NCBI GenBank assembly: GCA_024279135.1
Contig: JAJRRU010000031.1
Span: 1-64,000 of the forward strand
Length of the DNA: 64,000 nt
Direction of reading: 5' to 3'
Origin: Alphaproteobacteria bacterium
Lineage (GTDB): Bacteria; Pseudomonadota; Alphaproteobacteria; Rhodospirillales; Casp-alpha2
In this document: piece by piece, positions 25,028 to 33,175 of the stretch
Numbering within the stretch: the first letter of the stretch is position 1
Layout of the letters: each line of letters begins with the position of its first letter
The notes under the pieces: model-generated
What the model was told of the DNA's origin: nothing
Seen by the model: the letters and a program-made list of their open reading frames with translations, nothing else
Database searches by the model: none
Made by a program: the position numbers and the translations under genes

Positions 25028-25473
25028 GCGGAGTTTTAAAACGAGTCTTTCTGTTTGTCGTAATTCTGATTTTTTCAATACCTCGCGCCAACGCCGGAGA
25101 AATAACCTATGGGATCGCCACAGTCTCACAGATCAAATCGGTTTATGATGGAGATACTTTCCGCGCAGATATTGCCGGTTGGCCGGATATCATCGGCAAG
25201 AATATTCCCGTGCGTGTGGCCGGGGTGGATACACCCGAGATTAACGGCCAATGTGAGGCTGAATCCCAACTTGCTATTCAGGCGCGTAATACGGCGGCGA
25301 CAATACTACAGAGCGGGGAGGCTGTTGTTCTGTTAAATCTGCGCCGAGGTAAATATTTTAGAATTGTTGCTGACGTCTGGGTTGGCAATATCAATCTGGC
25401 AATGGCATTGATTACCCAAAGACTTGGACGGCCATATTATGGCGGCAAAAGGAAGGGGTGGTGTGATGGTTAG
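25024..25473 (+). CDS. secreted thermonuclease-like (SNase) protein
   Basis: 149 aa with a signal peptide (residues 1-24, hydrophobic core VFLFVVILIFSI, cut after ANA). The SNase OB-fold is visible: YDGDTFRADIAGWP (Asp, Thr), VRVAGVDTPEI (Arg-Asp), and a degenerate third motif around RIVADVWVGN. SNase proteins are common on conjugative plasmids, where they may degrade DNA outside the cytoplasm; the specific role is unknown. Coupled to repC by a 4-bp overlap. Confidence 0.85.
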   Translation: MSGVLKRVFLFVVILIFSIPRANAGEITYGIATVSQIKSVYDGDTFRADIAGWPDIIGKNIPVRVAGVDTPEINGQCEAESQLAIQARNTAATILQSGEAVVLLNLRRGKYFRIVADVWVGNINLAMALITQRLGRPYYGGKRKGWCDG

Positions 25474-25479
25474 ATTAGC

Positions 25480-25508
25480 TTGCAAAGTGTACGGCAATGC
25501 CGTATAGT
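25480..25508 (+). promoter_or_regulatory. brnTA promoter with operator palindrome
   Basis: -35 TTGCAA (25480-25485), 17-bp spacer, -10 TATAGT (25503-25508). The perfect 15-bp palindrome TACGGCAATGCCGTA (25490-25504) fills the spacer. The toxin ATG at 25514 is only 5 nt past the -10, so the transcript is probably leaderless. Layout fits antitoxin autoregulation. Confidence 0.75.
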
Positions 25509-25513
25509 GTCCT

Positions 25514-25786
25514 ATGATTGAATTTGACCCGAATAAAGACTTTGCCAATCAAGCTAAACACAAGGTCTCACTGGCTTTTGGTGCCAAAATATTAGCCGAT
25601 ATTAACCGGCTGGATATACTTGATACACGTTTTGGCTACGATGAGGACCGGTTTGTTTCCTATGGCATGGTTGATGGTAGAATCTGGGTCTGTGTTTTTA
25701 CATCACGCGATGATGTAGATCGTATTATCAGTGTAAGGAAAGCCAATGGTCGAGAAATATACCGCTACGAAAACACCCCGCGATAA
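25514..25786 (+). CDS. brnT: BrnT-family toxin
   Basis: 90 aa. IEFDPNKDFANQAKHKVSLA and DTRFGYDEDRFVSYGMVDGR, ending RIISVRKANGREIYRYE, are hallmarks of BrnT, a RelE-fold ribonuclease that stops translation when free of its antitoxin. Its last 41 bp overlap the antitoxin gene in another frame. It may act as an addiction module for the plasmid-like element. Confidence 0.88.
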   Translation: MIEFDPNKDFANQAKHKVSLAFGAKILADINRLDILDTRFGYDEDRFVSYGMVDGRIWVCVFTSRDDVDRIISVRKANGREIYRYENTPR

Positions 25787-26042
25787 GCCCGATGTTGACG
25801 CGCCACTTACGGACGATGAATTTGAACGTGGCCGCACCGCAATGTTAGCCAGGAAAGCGCGTGCTGAGACTGGTCTTTCACAGACCGAATTTGCATCCCA
25901 ATACGGTATTCCTGTTGCTTCATTACGTGATTGGGAACAAGGTCGCCGAATGCCTGATAATGCCGCACAAAGCTACTTACAGGTTATTACCGCTATGCCT
26001 GATGATGTTGCACAAGCATTACACAGCACAGAAGCTGCTTAA
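25746..26042 (+). CDS. BrnA-type antitoxin with HTH
   Basis: 98 aa. An N-terminal polar segment with LTDDEFERGRTAMLARKARA, then an XRE-like HTH (GLSQTEFASQYGIPVASLRD, WEQGRRMPDNAA). This HTH variant partners BrnT toxins in many proteobacteria. It should bind BrnT and the palindrome at 25490. It ends 19 bp before the end of the convergent serine recombinase gene. Confidence 0.85.
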   Translation: MVEKYTATKTPRDKPDVDAPLTDDEFERGRTAMLARKARAETGLSQTEFASQYGIPVASLRDWEQGRRMPDNAAQSYLQVITAMPDDVAQALHSTEAA

Positions 26043-26061
26043 CGGGCTGGATTGTGCAAGG

Positions 26062-27666
26062 CTATCGCAAATCCAAAAACAATTTAAACCAATTATACTC
26101 AACCGCAATGCCCTGGTTATTCGTGATCGTGAAGCGGTTGAACCACGGGAATATCTCTGGGATTATCTTCTGGTCGTTTGGGGTTGTATACAGTGGTGCT
26201 ATGGTTTTGTTCAGGGCATTGAGGATGGCTTTTGCCTCATTGTCCTCAATGTGGGCAATGGGGGCGTATTGTTTGTTTAGCTTGTCCAGATCGTACTTGA
26301 TCTTGAGAATGGCCGCTTCCCGTTCGTCCAGGTACTGCGTTGCTTCCGGCACGGTGCGCCGGTTGGCAAGGGCATCGTAGATATTGCGCAGGGACTGTCT
26401 GGCGGTTTCCAGCTCACTTTCCTTTGCCGTGATTTTGACCTTCAGGTCATAGCTGCGCTGGCGTTGCTCCTTGATTGCCGCTTTGATCTTGGTGATGTCG
26501 TTTTGCTTTATAGCTAGAAGGGCCAGACGCATGAGGCTGTCATGTTTCAGGTTTCGGTGTATGCACGGCTTTACAGAGCAACTGTATAGTTTCTTGCGTA
26601 CCACCGAGATCGGTCTGTTGTGTTCCAGGCACCACAGTTTGCCAGAAAACAGATACAAATTAACCTGACGTTGTTTTCGCCGGGGTTTGGCCTGGCGTGA
26701 TCTGATTTGCCGTTCTCGTTTTTCAATTATTTTTGGTTTGTCAGTTTGGTCCAGAACCTGGTTCAATCGCCGCTTTTGATTGCGCAGGTATGAACGTTGT
26801 TCGATCATGTCCTGGACGTGATCAAAGGTGTCATCGCTCATGATAGCAAGTTCTGGTACGGGAACCTGAATCCACTCGCTCTCAGGGCGCATGAAAGATT
26901 GCCTGAGACCTGTTTCCGGGTTTTTGCGATACATCATGCGATTAAAGGTTACTACGCCCTTATAGAGGGTTTGGCGTAGCAGACCGGTTCTGCGCGCCGC
27001 CTGACCAATCAGGCTACTATTGCCCCAGGAACCGCCCTTGGGGGCGGGGATGCACTGGTGATTTAGACTATCGCAAATTTGCGCCAGTGTTGCGCCTCTG
27101 GCGTATTGATCAAATATCAAGTTTACTGTTTCAGCCTGATCCGTATTGATCTTGCGAATGCCGCGCACTAATTCCTGCTTCTCATCCAGTTTATGTACCA
27201 CATCATAACCATAGGCTCTACCGCCGGGGATGGAGCCCTTCAGTACAGCGGCGATCATGCCGCGCCGGGTCTTGTGTGCCAGGTCCTTCAAATAGAGCGC
27301 GTTCATGGTTCCTTTGAGGCCAATGTGCAGCTCATTGATTTCTCCCTCTTCCAGAGTTTCCAGCTCGATACCGAGATATTGCAGTTTACGATATAAATTG
27401 GCAATGTCGCATTGATCCCGGCTGATCCGTGAGAGGTCTTCCGATATAACCCGGTCAAAGTAACCGGCGACCGCCTCATCGATCAGATTCGAGATACCTG
27501 GTCGGTTGATGATGGAGGCACCAGAGATTGCCTCGTCCTGGAAGACCTGGACGATTTCATATCCAGCGTTCCGGCAATGATCTTTACAGCATGCAATTTG
27601 ATCTTCTGTGGAATGGGATTGTTTGTCGGTCGAATGCCGTGCGTAGATGGCCACAGAAATTGGCAA
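26062..27666 (-). CDS. large serine recombinase
   Basis: 534 aa, apparently intact. Catalytic domain: SVAIYARHSTDKQSHSTEDQ (nucleophile Ser) and VISEDLSRISRDQCDIANLY; recombinase domain GMIAAVLKGSIPGGRAYGYD; a zinc-ribbon-like segment KLWCLEHNRPISVVRKKLYS with later Cys residues; and a long C-terminal coiled coil (KIKAAIKEQRQRSYDLKVKI). Likely the integrase/excisionase of the plasmid-like element or of a smaller cargo unit. The 513-bp region behind its start carries the ATCTCT array. Distinct from the broken recombinase at 109-1736. Confidence 0.93.
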   Translation of the reverse strand: MPISVAIYARHSTDKQSHSTEDQIACCKDHCRNAGYEIVQVFQDEAISGASIINRPGISNLIDEAVAGYFDRVISEDLSRISRDQCDIANLYRKLQYLGIELETLEEGEINELHIGLKGTMNALYLKDLAHKTRRGMIAAVLKGSIPGGRAYGYDVVHKLDEKQELVRGIRKINTDQAETVNLIFDQYARGATLAQICDSLNHQCIPAPKGGSWGNSSLIGQAARRTGLLRQTLYKGVVTFNRMMYRKNPETGLRQSFMRPESEWIQVPVPELAIMSDDTFDHVQDMIEQRSYLRNQKRRLNQVLDQTDKPKIIEKRERQIRSRQAKPRRKQRQVNLYLFSGKLWCLEHNRPISVVRKKLYSCSVKPCIHRNLKHDSLMRLALLAIKQNDITKIKAAIKEQRQRSYDLKVKITAKESELETARQSLRNIYDALANRRTVPEATQYLDEREAAILKIKYDLDKLNKQYAPIAHIEDNEAKAILNALNKTIAPLYTTPNDQKIIPEIFPWFNRFTITNNQGIAVEYNWFKLFLDLR

Positions 27667-27752
27667 TTTAAATTTTCCAAAGTTATTTTAAAAATATTTA
27701 CGCGAAGTCTAATCTAATATTATTAAGAAGCAAGAAGGCTACAAAGTTTTAA

Positions 27753-27897
27753 ATCTCTGTTTATCTCTAAGTATCTCTGTGTTTAATTTGGAAATATTCT
27801 AAAATATAAAAAATCTCTAAAAGTTTCATAATATCTCTATTTATCTCTATGATTTTTATATTTAGTTACCCATCTCTGTTTATCTCTAAGTATCTCT
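27753..27897. repeat. ATCTCT iterated array, 10-bp phased
   Basis: ATCTCT occurs at 27753, 27763, 27773, 27813, 27833, 27843, 27872, 27882 and 27892. Within clusters the period is exactly 10 bp, and the first six copies keep 10-bp phase overall. The outer triplets (27753-27780 and 27872-27899) are identical over 28 bp. The array fills the AT-rich gap between the divergent serine recombinase and GHKL ATPase genes. The rest of the gap (27667-27752, 27900-28179) shows only AT-rich DNA with an SD before 28180. Confidence 0.9.
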
Positions 27898-28179
27898 GTC
27901 GTTAAGAGGGCAGGATAGGTAAAGTGGTACCACATTTACACCTGCCCAACCAAAGGTTAGGTTTATTCGCACCGGAGGTGCTCAACAATTTAAGATGGAA
28001 AATCGGCAAAAATAGAAATTTGGAAAGTGATTGCAAATAAAATATTCATACAATTTATAAGAAACTATCATTCTTTAAATTCGCCTACGTATTTGGCTAA
28101 TAAGTGCAGACGATGGACAAGCTTGATATTACATTCTTCAAAATGATATAAATACATTAATTACGAATAGGGGAAAGTC

Positions 28180-30339
28180 TTGGCTAACGAGCTAAAATTT
28201 AATCCAAAAGCCCGCATAATTCGAACCATTGGTGATCAATTGATCAGTGGACCGGAAGCGGCTGTCATTGAACTTGTAAAGAATTCATACGACGCTGATG
28301 CTTCTTTTGTACGTATAAAATTCATTCCTCCACTGAATAAAGGTAAAGGCCGAATCATTGTATCCGATGATGGCCACGGGATGAGCCTTGACGATATACA
28401 TAGCAAATGGATGGAACCGGCAACCGCATCCAAAACCAAAACACGTAAATCCCCTAAGGGTCGCATATTGCTGGGTTCAAAAGGTATTGGACGTTTTGCT
28501 GCTGCCAAGCTTGGAGAGTTTATGGCTCTCAATTCTAATGTACAAATTGGTAGTTCTGGAAAAGAAGTCATTATTCCTGAAATTGACTGGTCAATCTTTA
28601 ATGAGGACACATATCTTTCAGACATAACCATTGAATATCTGGAAGAAGATACGGAATCGCCTTCAAGCACAGAAATTGAAATTTCCGGCTTAAACGAGAC
28701 GTGGGCCGAAGACAAAATCCATCGTCTCCATCTTGAACTGAAAAGATTGATTTCTCCAATGGATGTATCCAAAGAAGATACATTTTCGATATATTTGGAT
28801 TTATCAGAATGTACAATAAAAACCGCAGGGTTTGACGGATATAATCTATTTAGTGCTGCGGATTCAACTGATAACTTAAAACATGAATATGAAGTTACTT
28901 CTTTTCCTCTTTTAACTGCATGTGATTATGAAGTTGAAGGGGCATTTGATTCAGAAGGGAATTTTACTGGATCGATTTCAATCCATAGGGGCAATCAATC
29001 ACCTACAAGTTTATTATTATCTGTACCATTAAGTGAAGAAGAAGATGAATGTGGTGAATTACAAGTTCATTTCTATATATTTGATCGTGAAGGACAGACA
29101 TTAAAGTCAACCATGCGCAAAGCTGGTATGGGAGATGTCACTGTCAAGAAAGCTAGGGAAATACTGGATGCTGTTTGTGGCGTTGCCATATACAAAAATG
29201 ATTTTCGAATTCGACCCTATGGTGATCCAGAAAATGACTGGCTGACTCTCGATAAACGAAGGGTGCAGAATCCTTCACTGAGAATTGGTCATAACCAGAT
29301 TGCTGGATACGTTACTGTACACGATGAAGAAACTTCTGGTTTGTTGGAGAGAAGTAGTCGAGAAGGATTTGAAGAAAATTCAAATTTCAAGCGATTGCAA
29401 AGATTAATCTTTACTTTATTGACAAATGAAATCGAGCCGCGTCGGTATACTTTCCGCGAAAAAGCAGGAATCGGTCGTGGTAAAGGCTCTACTTTCCCGG
29501 AATTACGCCAACTGGCTGATCTGAAGAAAATTAAGGAACTTATAAAAAAATTTCCTGAGGTGGAGCGCGAAAAAGCAGAAACTATCATTGATCATCAAGC
29601 AACTGAATTGAGCCAGAAAATCAATGCTCTTGAGGATCGACAGGCTGCTCTGGAAGCAAAATCTTCTCTTGGTTTAATTGTGGGTGAAGTACTTCACGAA
29701 GGAACATCGTCAGCGACTTATATATTCAAAACAAGCGGAAAACTTTGGGGATGGCGCCTCAAAATGGCTGATGGGGGAGCCGAAGGGGAAGAAATCCGTC
29801 AACTGCTACCCAAAAAGCTAAGGTTGTTACGAGAAAATGCTAACAGTTTGAATACCCTGTTCAACAGCCTGAAACCACTTGCCGGAGGGAAAAGAGGGCT
29901 CGTAAAGGAATTCAACCCCATAAATGTTGCATTGGATGCCAAATATATCTTTGAGGAACATGGCATTAGCATCCAGATCATCAATCCTGGAGGATGTTCT
30001 GATATAATAGGCTACCCTCAAGACCTGTCAGCGGCATTTGTTAATTTACTTGTTAATTCCCTATATTGGCTGGAAGAGTCTAAAACAGAAAACCCAGAAA
30101 TTATTATTCGTTTTGAATCTGATGAAAGCCATATAAGAATTTTTGTAGAGGACAATGGCCCTGGAATTCCGGTTGAATTTGCGGATCAAATTTTTGATAT
30201 TGGGTTTTCGCTTAAGGAAGGTGGAACCGGGTTGGGGTTGAATATTGCTCATGAAGCAATATCAAGGTCTGGCGGTGTTTTGCAACATCATCCCTCTTTT
30301 AAAGAGGGTACAAGATTCGAATTATGCTTTAAGAAATAA
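28180..30339 (+). CDS. double-GHKL ATPase / histidine-kinase-like protein
   Basis: 719 aa, TTG start after AGGGGAAAG. The N-terminal Hsp90/MORC-like ATPase has EAAVIELVKNSYDADAS (residues ~26-42), VSDDGHGM (61-68) and GSKGIGRFAAAKLG (~99-112). The middle is beta-rich (~170-430), then a coiled coil (EREKAETIIDHQATELSQKI). The C-terminus is a sensor-kinase module: a possible phospho-acceptor His in LIVGEVLHEGTSS, N-box AFVNLLVNSLYWLEES, VEDNGPGIP and GTGLGLNIAHEAI. No signal peptide or membrane helix, so a cytosolic signal is expected. It is 10 bp upstream of a receiver-domain gene, forming a two-gene signalling unit next to R-M genes. Defence is an inference. Confidence 0.88.
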   Translation: MANELKFNPKARIIRTIGDQLISGPEAAVIELVKNSYDADASFVRIKFIPPLNKGKGRIIVSDDGHGMSLDDIHSKWMEPATASKTKTRKSPKGRILLGSKGIGRFAAAKLGEFMALNSNVQIGSSGKEVIIPEIDWSIFNEDTYLSDITIEYLEEDTESPSSTEIEISGLNETWAEDKIHRLHLELKRLISPMDVSKEDTFSIYLDLSECTIKTAGFDGYNLFSAADSTDNLKHEYEVTSFPLLTACDYEVEGAFDSEGNFTGSISIHRGNQSPTSLLLSVPLSEEEDECGELQVHFYIFDREGQTLKSTMRKAGMGDVTVKKAREILDAVCGVAIYKNDFRIRPYGDPENDWLTLDKRRVQNPSLRIGHNQIAGYVTVHDEETSGLLERSSREGFEENSNFKRLQRLIFTLLTNEIEPRRYTFREKAGIGRGKGSTFPELRQLADLKKIKELIKKFPEVEREKAETIIDHQATELSQKINALEDRQAALEAKSSLGLIVGEVLHEGTSSATYIFKTSGKLWGWRLKMADGGAEGEEIRQLLPKKLRLLRENANSLNTLFNSLKPLAGGKRGLVKEFNPINVALDAKYIFEEHGISIQIINPGGCSDIIGYPQDLSAAFVNLLVNSLYWLEESKTENPEIIIRFESDESHIRIFVEDNGPGIPVEFADQIFDIGFSLKEGGTGLGLNIAHEAISRSGGVLQHHPSFKEGTRFELCFKK

Positions 30340-30349
30340 GGGGAATAAA

Positions 30350-31438
30350 ATGGCGGAAAGATTATTATTGGTCGTTGAAGATAACGAAGGTCAATTTGAT
30401 CTCCTTCAAGATGTAGTTGTGGAATTAAATAAAAAGGACGGTGATAATTTTAAGATTTCCCAAGTTGCTGATGCTGCGTCAGCGGCTAAGGCCTTGAAAG
30501 AAATAAGACATGATTGCGCTATTGTCGACCTGAGGATCCCAACAACTCAGCATGTACGTGCCAAAAAACCATTAGGGATAGATATCGCTTTGTCTGCGAT
30601 CAAAGAATATGGGATACCCGTTGTTATCGTCAGTGGACATATCGATGAAATTGGGGATCGACTAGATAACTATCCAATGATTGAGAAATTTGACAAAAAC
30701 GACCATCAGGCTTTTGAGAAAGCACTCGATTGGCTTCAGGAGCAGGGTCCAATGATGACATCGCTGGCACATGCTCGCGGAAAAATTCAGAATTCTGTGG
30801 CTGATATGTTTTCAAAGCGAATATGGAATCAATGGTCTGATTATTTAATGATAGCTGACTCAGATCAGCCTAAACTGAATGAGATAGTGACTCGCCAAAT
30901 TGTGACCCATATTGCAGAAATACTTGGACTCGACCACAATACCAATCCTGACTGGCATCCCTTTGAGAGCTACATTCGCCCCCCTCTTCATGCAGATCGT
31001 GCACAAACGGGAGATATTTTCGAATTTAATGATGGTATCTGGGTAGTCCTTACACCTCAGTGTGACATGGCAACAGGAACAGTTGACAATATCATTTTGG
31101 CTAAATGTGAGCCTGGAAAAATTGACGGCTGGGAGCAAAAATGCACTGAAGCGAAAGATAATACGTCCGCAAGGCAGGAAAAATCTCAAAAATTCATACG
31201 AAAGCATACAAATCAGGATTTACCTGTTTCTCAACATTTCTTGCCTCCATTAGATGCAAGAGGCCCGCTGATAGTTACATTCAAAGTTTTGAAAACAGTT
31301 TCCAAAGATAATTTAGCGGATTTGCTTGATAAAAGAACGGCGTCAATGGCCGCGTCCTTTACCCCCAATCTAACGCAAAGATTTGGCGCGTATATAAGTA
31401 GACCTGGGCAGCCTAATCTTGATCCAGAACATTTCTAG
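30350..31438 (+). CDS. receiver-domain protein with uncharacterised C-terminal domain
   Basis: 362 aa from ATG 30350 (GGGG at -9). Residues 1-130 form a response-regulator receiver: acidic pair E10/D11 (LLVVEDNEGQ), acceptor D60 (CAIVDLRIP), Ser in VVIVSGHIDE and Lys in IEKFDKND. The remaining ~230 residues have no DNA-binding domain I recognise; they contain SVADMFSKRIWNQWSDYL and a beta-rich core with GIWVVLTPQCDMATGT. It may be the effector of the kinase 10 bp upstream. It ends convergent to the EcoRII-like gene, 40 bp away. Confidence 0.85.
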   Translation: MAERLLLVVEDNEGQFDLLQDVVVELNKKDGDNFKISQVADAASAAKALKEIRHDCAIVDLRIPTTQHVRAKKPLGIDIALSAIKEYGIPVVIVSGHIDEIGDRLDNYPMIEKFDKNDHQAFEKALDWLQEQGPMMTSLAHARGKIQNSVADMFSKRIWNQWSDYLMIADSDQPKLNEIVTRQIVTHIAEILGLDHNTNPDWHPFESYIRPPLHADRAQTGDIFEFNDGIWVVLTPQCDMATGTVDNIILAKCEPGKIDGWEQKCTEAKDNTSARQEKSQKFIRKHTNQDLPVSQHFLPPLDARGPLIVTFKVLKTVSKDNLADLLDKRTASMAASFTPNLTQRFGAYISRPGQPNLDPEHF

Positions 31439-31478
31439 GAAAGCAATATTTGGAATAAAGACGCCTCATTGGTTGGAA

Positions 31479-32717
31479 TCAAAATAAATTCTGCGCATAT
31501 GAATTTTTGGCATTTCGCTCTTTAACATGCCCCAAAAATTCTTCCAGATTCATAAGCCAGTTTAATTGAGCAGAGCGGTAAGTGGTATGAAGTGCTGTGG
31601 GTAAAACCAGTTGTAGTTTCATAGCCTGCATTTCATTTGTCTGGTTTTCCGATATACCGGGCTCAAGGGTTATCAGGTGTTTGTGTTCAATACGCGCCGC
31701 TTCGGCAAGAACCTGCCGCCATCTGTCCTTGCAAGTGGTCTTGGCACCCAGCATTACCAGGCTTTCAATGGGAAAAACCTGGTCATTGTAAGCTTCCACA
31801 GACGGGAATAGAAAATCCGGCCTTGAGTTGTCTTCCGTTTTCTTTCCTCTGGTATTTTGGATGTTATACAGGGCGAATATTGCTTCAAGATGATTTTCAA
31901 ATGCCAGACCGGCCCTGACCATACGTCGGTTAAGGACGCTCCGGGATAAATCAATAAAGCTGTCAACATCAATCCCGTCAATACTGGCAAAGCCGTCTTT
32001 CAACTGGTTTTCAAGAATATGTCGCTCCATCCTTCGGAAAAGAACTTCTTCCCGTTCCATCCAGGTCATGAGGACTGAATCCGGGTTATCGGTAGCGCTG
32101 ACATCATCCAGTGTTGATCTTGCAAATTCCGAGAAGATACGTGTGTCAGGCAGCTTGCCTCCAAAGCGTTCCAGCATTAAATCAAGATGGCCGGTCTCCG
32201 GTTCTTCCGGTTCCAGCCCCAGCTCTTCAAGTATATAACGCGTCGCGAAGTCTGAATCTGCCCGACTGTCGTTCTGAACTTCTTCATAAATAAACTGTAA
32301 TTCCAGTTGCTCCCGGACACCAAAAAGCCAGGCAAGCTGATTTTCCATCGTGCTGTTTGCTGGCGACAGGATAACCATCATAGAGCCGTCAGGACAGGTG
32401 CCGAAAAAAACGGCATCACCTTCACTGGCCATTTCCATAACTGTTGTCGTCTTGAAATACAGCCGGTACTCATCACGAGGGGGTTTTCGTGATTGATACC
32501 AGGTCATAAAACCATCTTCTGAAATTGCTTCCTGTTCTCCTCCTATCCATAAAAACTGCGTCTGGATGCCCTTTCTGTCTTCAGTGCCTAAAAGCTGTTT
32601 AAGCGCTACGACACCATTAAATTCATGCTGGTTTGACTTATGAGGGCTTGCCTCTACTGCCCTCAATCTCTTGATGGCAACACCTGTAAAACATTTTGCC
32701 AGTAACCCTTGCGTCAT
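31479..32717 (-). CDS. EcoRII-type restriction endonuclease
   Basis: 412 aa from ATG 32717, overlapping the vsr stop. The C-terminal catalytic domain is clear: NSRPDFLFPSVEAYNDQVFP, then MLGAKTTCKDRWRQVLAEAA (catalytic Lys/Arg region) and RIEHKHLITLEPGISENQTN, as in EcoRII. The N-terminal ~170 residues would be the effector (DNA-sensing) domain. EcoRII cleaves CCWGG only when several sites interact. The neighbouring Dcm-type methylase should protect the same sequence. Length is normal for the family. Confidence 0.9.
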   Translation of the reverse strand: MTQGLLAKCFTGVAIKRLRAVEASPHKSNQHEFNGVVALKQLLGTEDRKGIQTQFLWIGGEQEAISEDGFMTWYQSRKPPRDEYRLYFKTTTVMEMASEGDAVFFGTCPDGSMMVILSPANSTMENQLAWLFGVREQLELQFIYEEVQNDSRADSDFATRYILEELGLEPEEPETGHLDLMLERFGGKLPDTRIFSEFARSTLDDVSATDNPDSVLMTWMEREEVLFRRMERHILENQLKDGFASIDGIDVDSFIDLSRSVLNRRMVRAGLAFENHLEAIFALYNIQNTRGKKTEDNSRPDFLFPSVEAYNDQVFPIESLVMLGAKTTCKDRWRQVLAEAARIEHKHLITLEPGISENQTNEMQAMKLQLVLPTALHTTYRSAQLNWLMNLEEFLGHVKERNAKNSYAQNLF

Positions 32718-33175
32718 GTGTTTACCCCCCCGGTGATTTCCCTGAAAGCTATGTCGCTTTCCAGCCACATAGATGTTTCTTTCAGTACGTCATTAACCAA
32801 TTTACGTGTTTGGCCTTTGAGAGCACACTCCCATATGTGGAGTGTGCGCCAGTCGAGTTTGGCTAGAGCTTCAAGATTTCGAGAGTCTCGATCCTGATTG
32901 CCAGTAATTTTTGTTTTCCAGAAATCCCGCCGCATGTAAGGCCACTTGAAAAGGTGACAGTCATGGCCATGCCAGAAACAACCTTGCACCTGAATAACGG
33001 CCCTGTATTTCGGGAACACCAGGTCCGGTTTGCCAGGGAGGTGTTTGCCGTGCAATCGAAAGCGATACCCCATACGGTGCAACCCTCGACGAATTATCAA
33101 CTCAGGTTTTGTGTCCTTACCCTTAATCCCTGCCATCATTCGGCTGCGGGTGGATTTGCTTACAACATCAGGCAA
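32714..33175 (-). CDS. vsr: very short patch repair endonuclease Vsr
   Basis: 153 aa. SKSTRSRMMAGIKGKDTKPE, then YRFRLHGKHLPGKPDLVFPK (catalytic Asp), AVIQVQGCFWHGHDCHLFKW (zinc/active site) and KTKITGNQDRDSRNLEAL. Nicks 5' of T in T:G mismatches that arise when 5-methylcytosine in the Dcm context deaminates. Overlaps dcm (8 bp) upstream and the EcoRII gene (ATGA) downstream, so the three are one operon. Confidence 0.95.
   Translation of the reverse strand: MPDVVSKSTRSRMMAGIKGKDTKPELIIRRGLHRMGYRFRLHGKHLPGKPDLVFPKYRAVIQVQGCFWHGHDCHLFKWPYMRRDFWKTKITGNQDRDSRNLEALAKLDWRTLHIWECALKGQTRKLVNDVLKETSMWLESDIAFREITGGVNT

Noticed and set aside
27753-27899. ATCTCT repeats as a CRISPR array
   Set aside because: The unit is 6 bp on a 10-bp period with no spacers of constant length and no cas genes. 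It is an iteron-like array.
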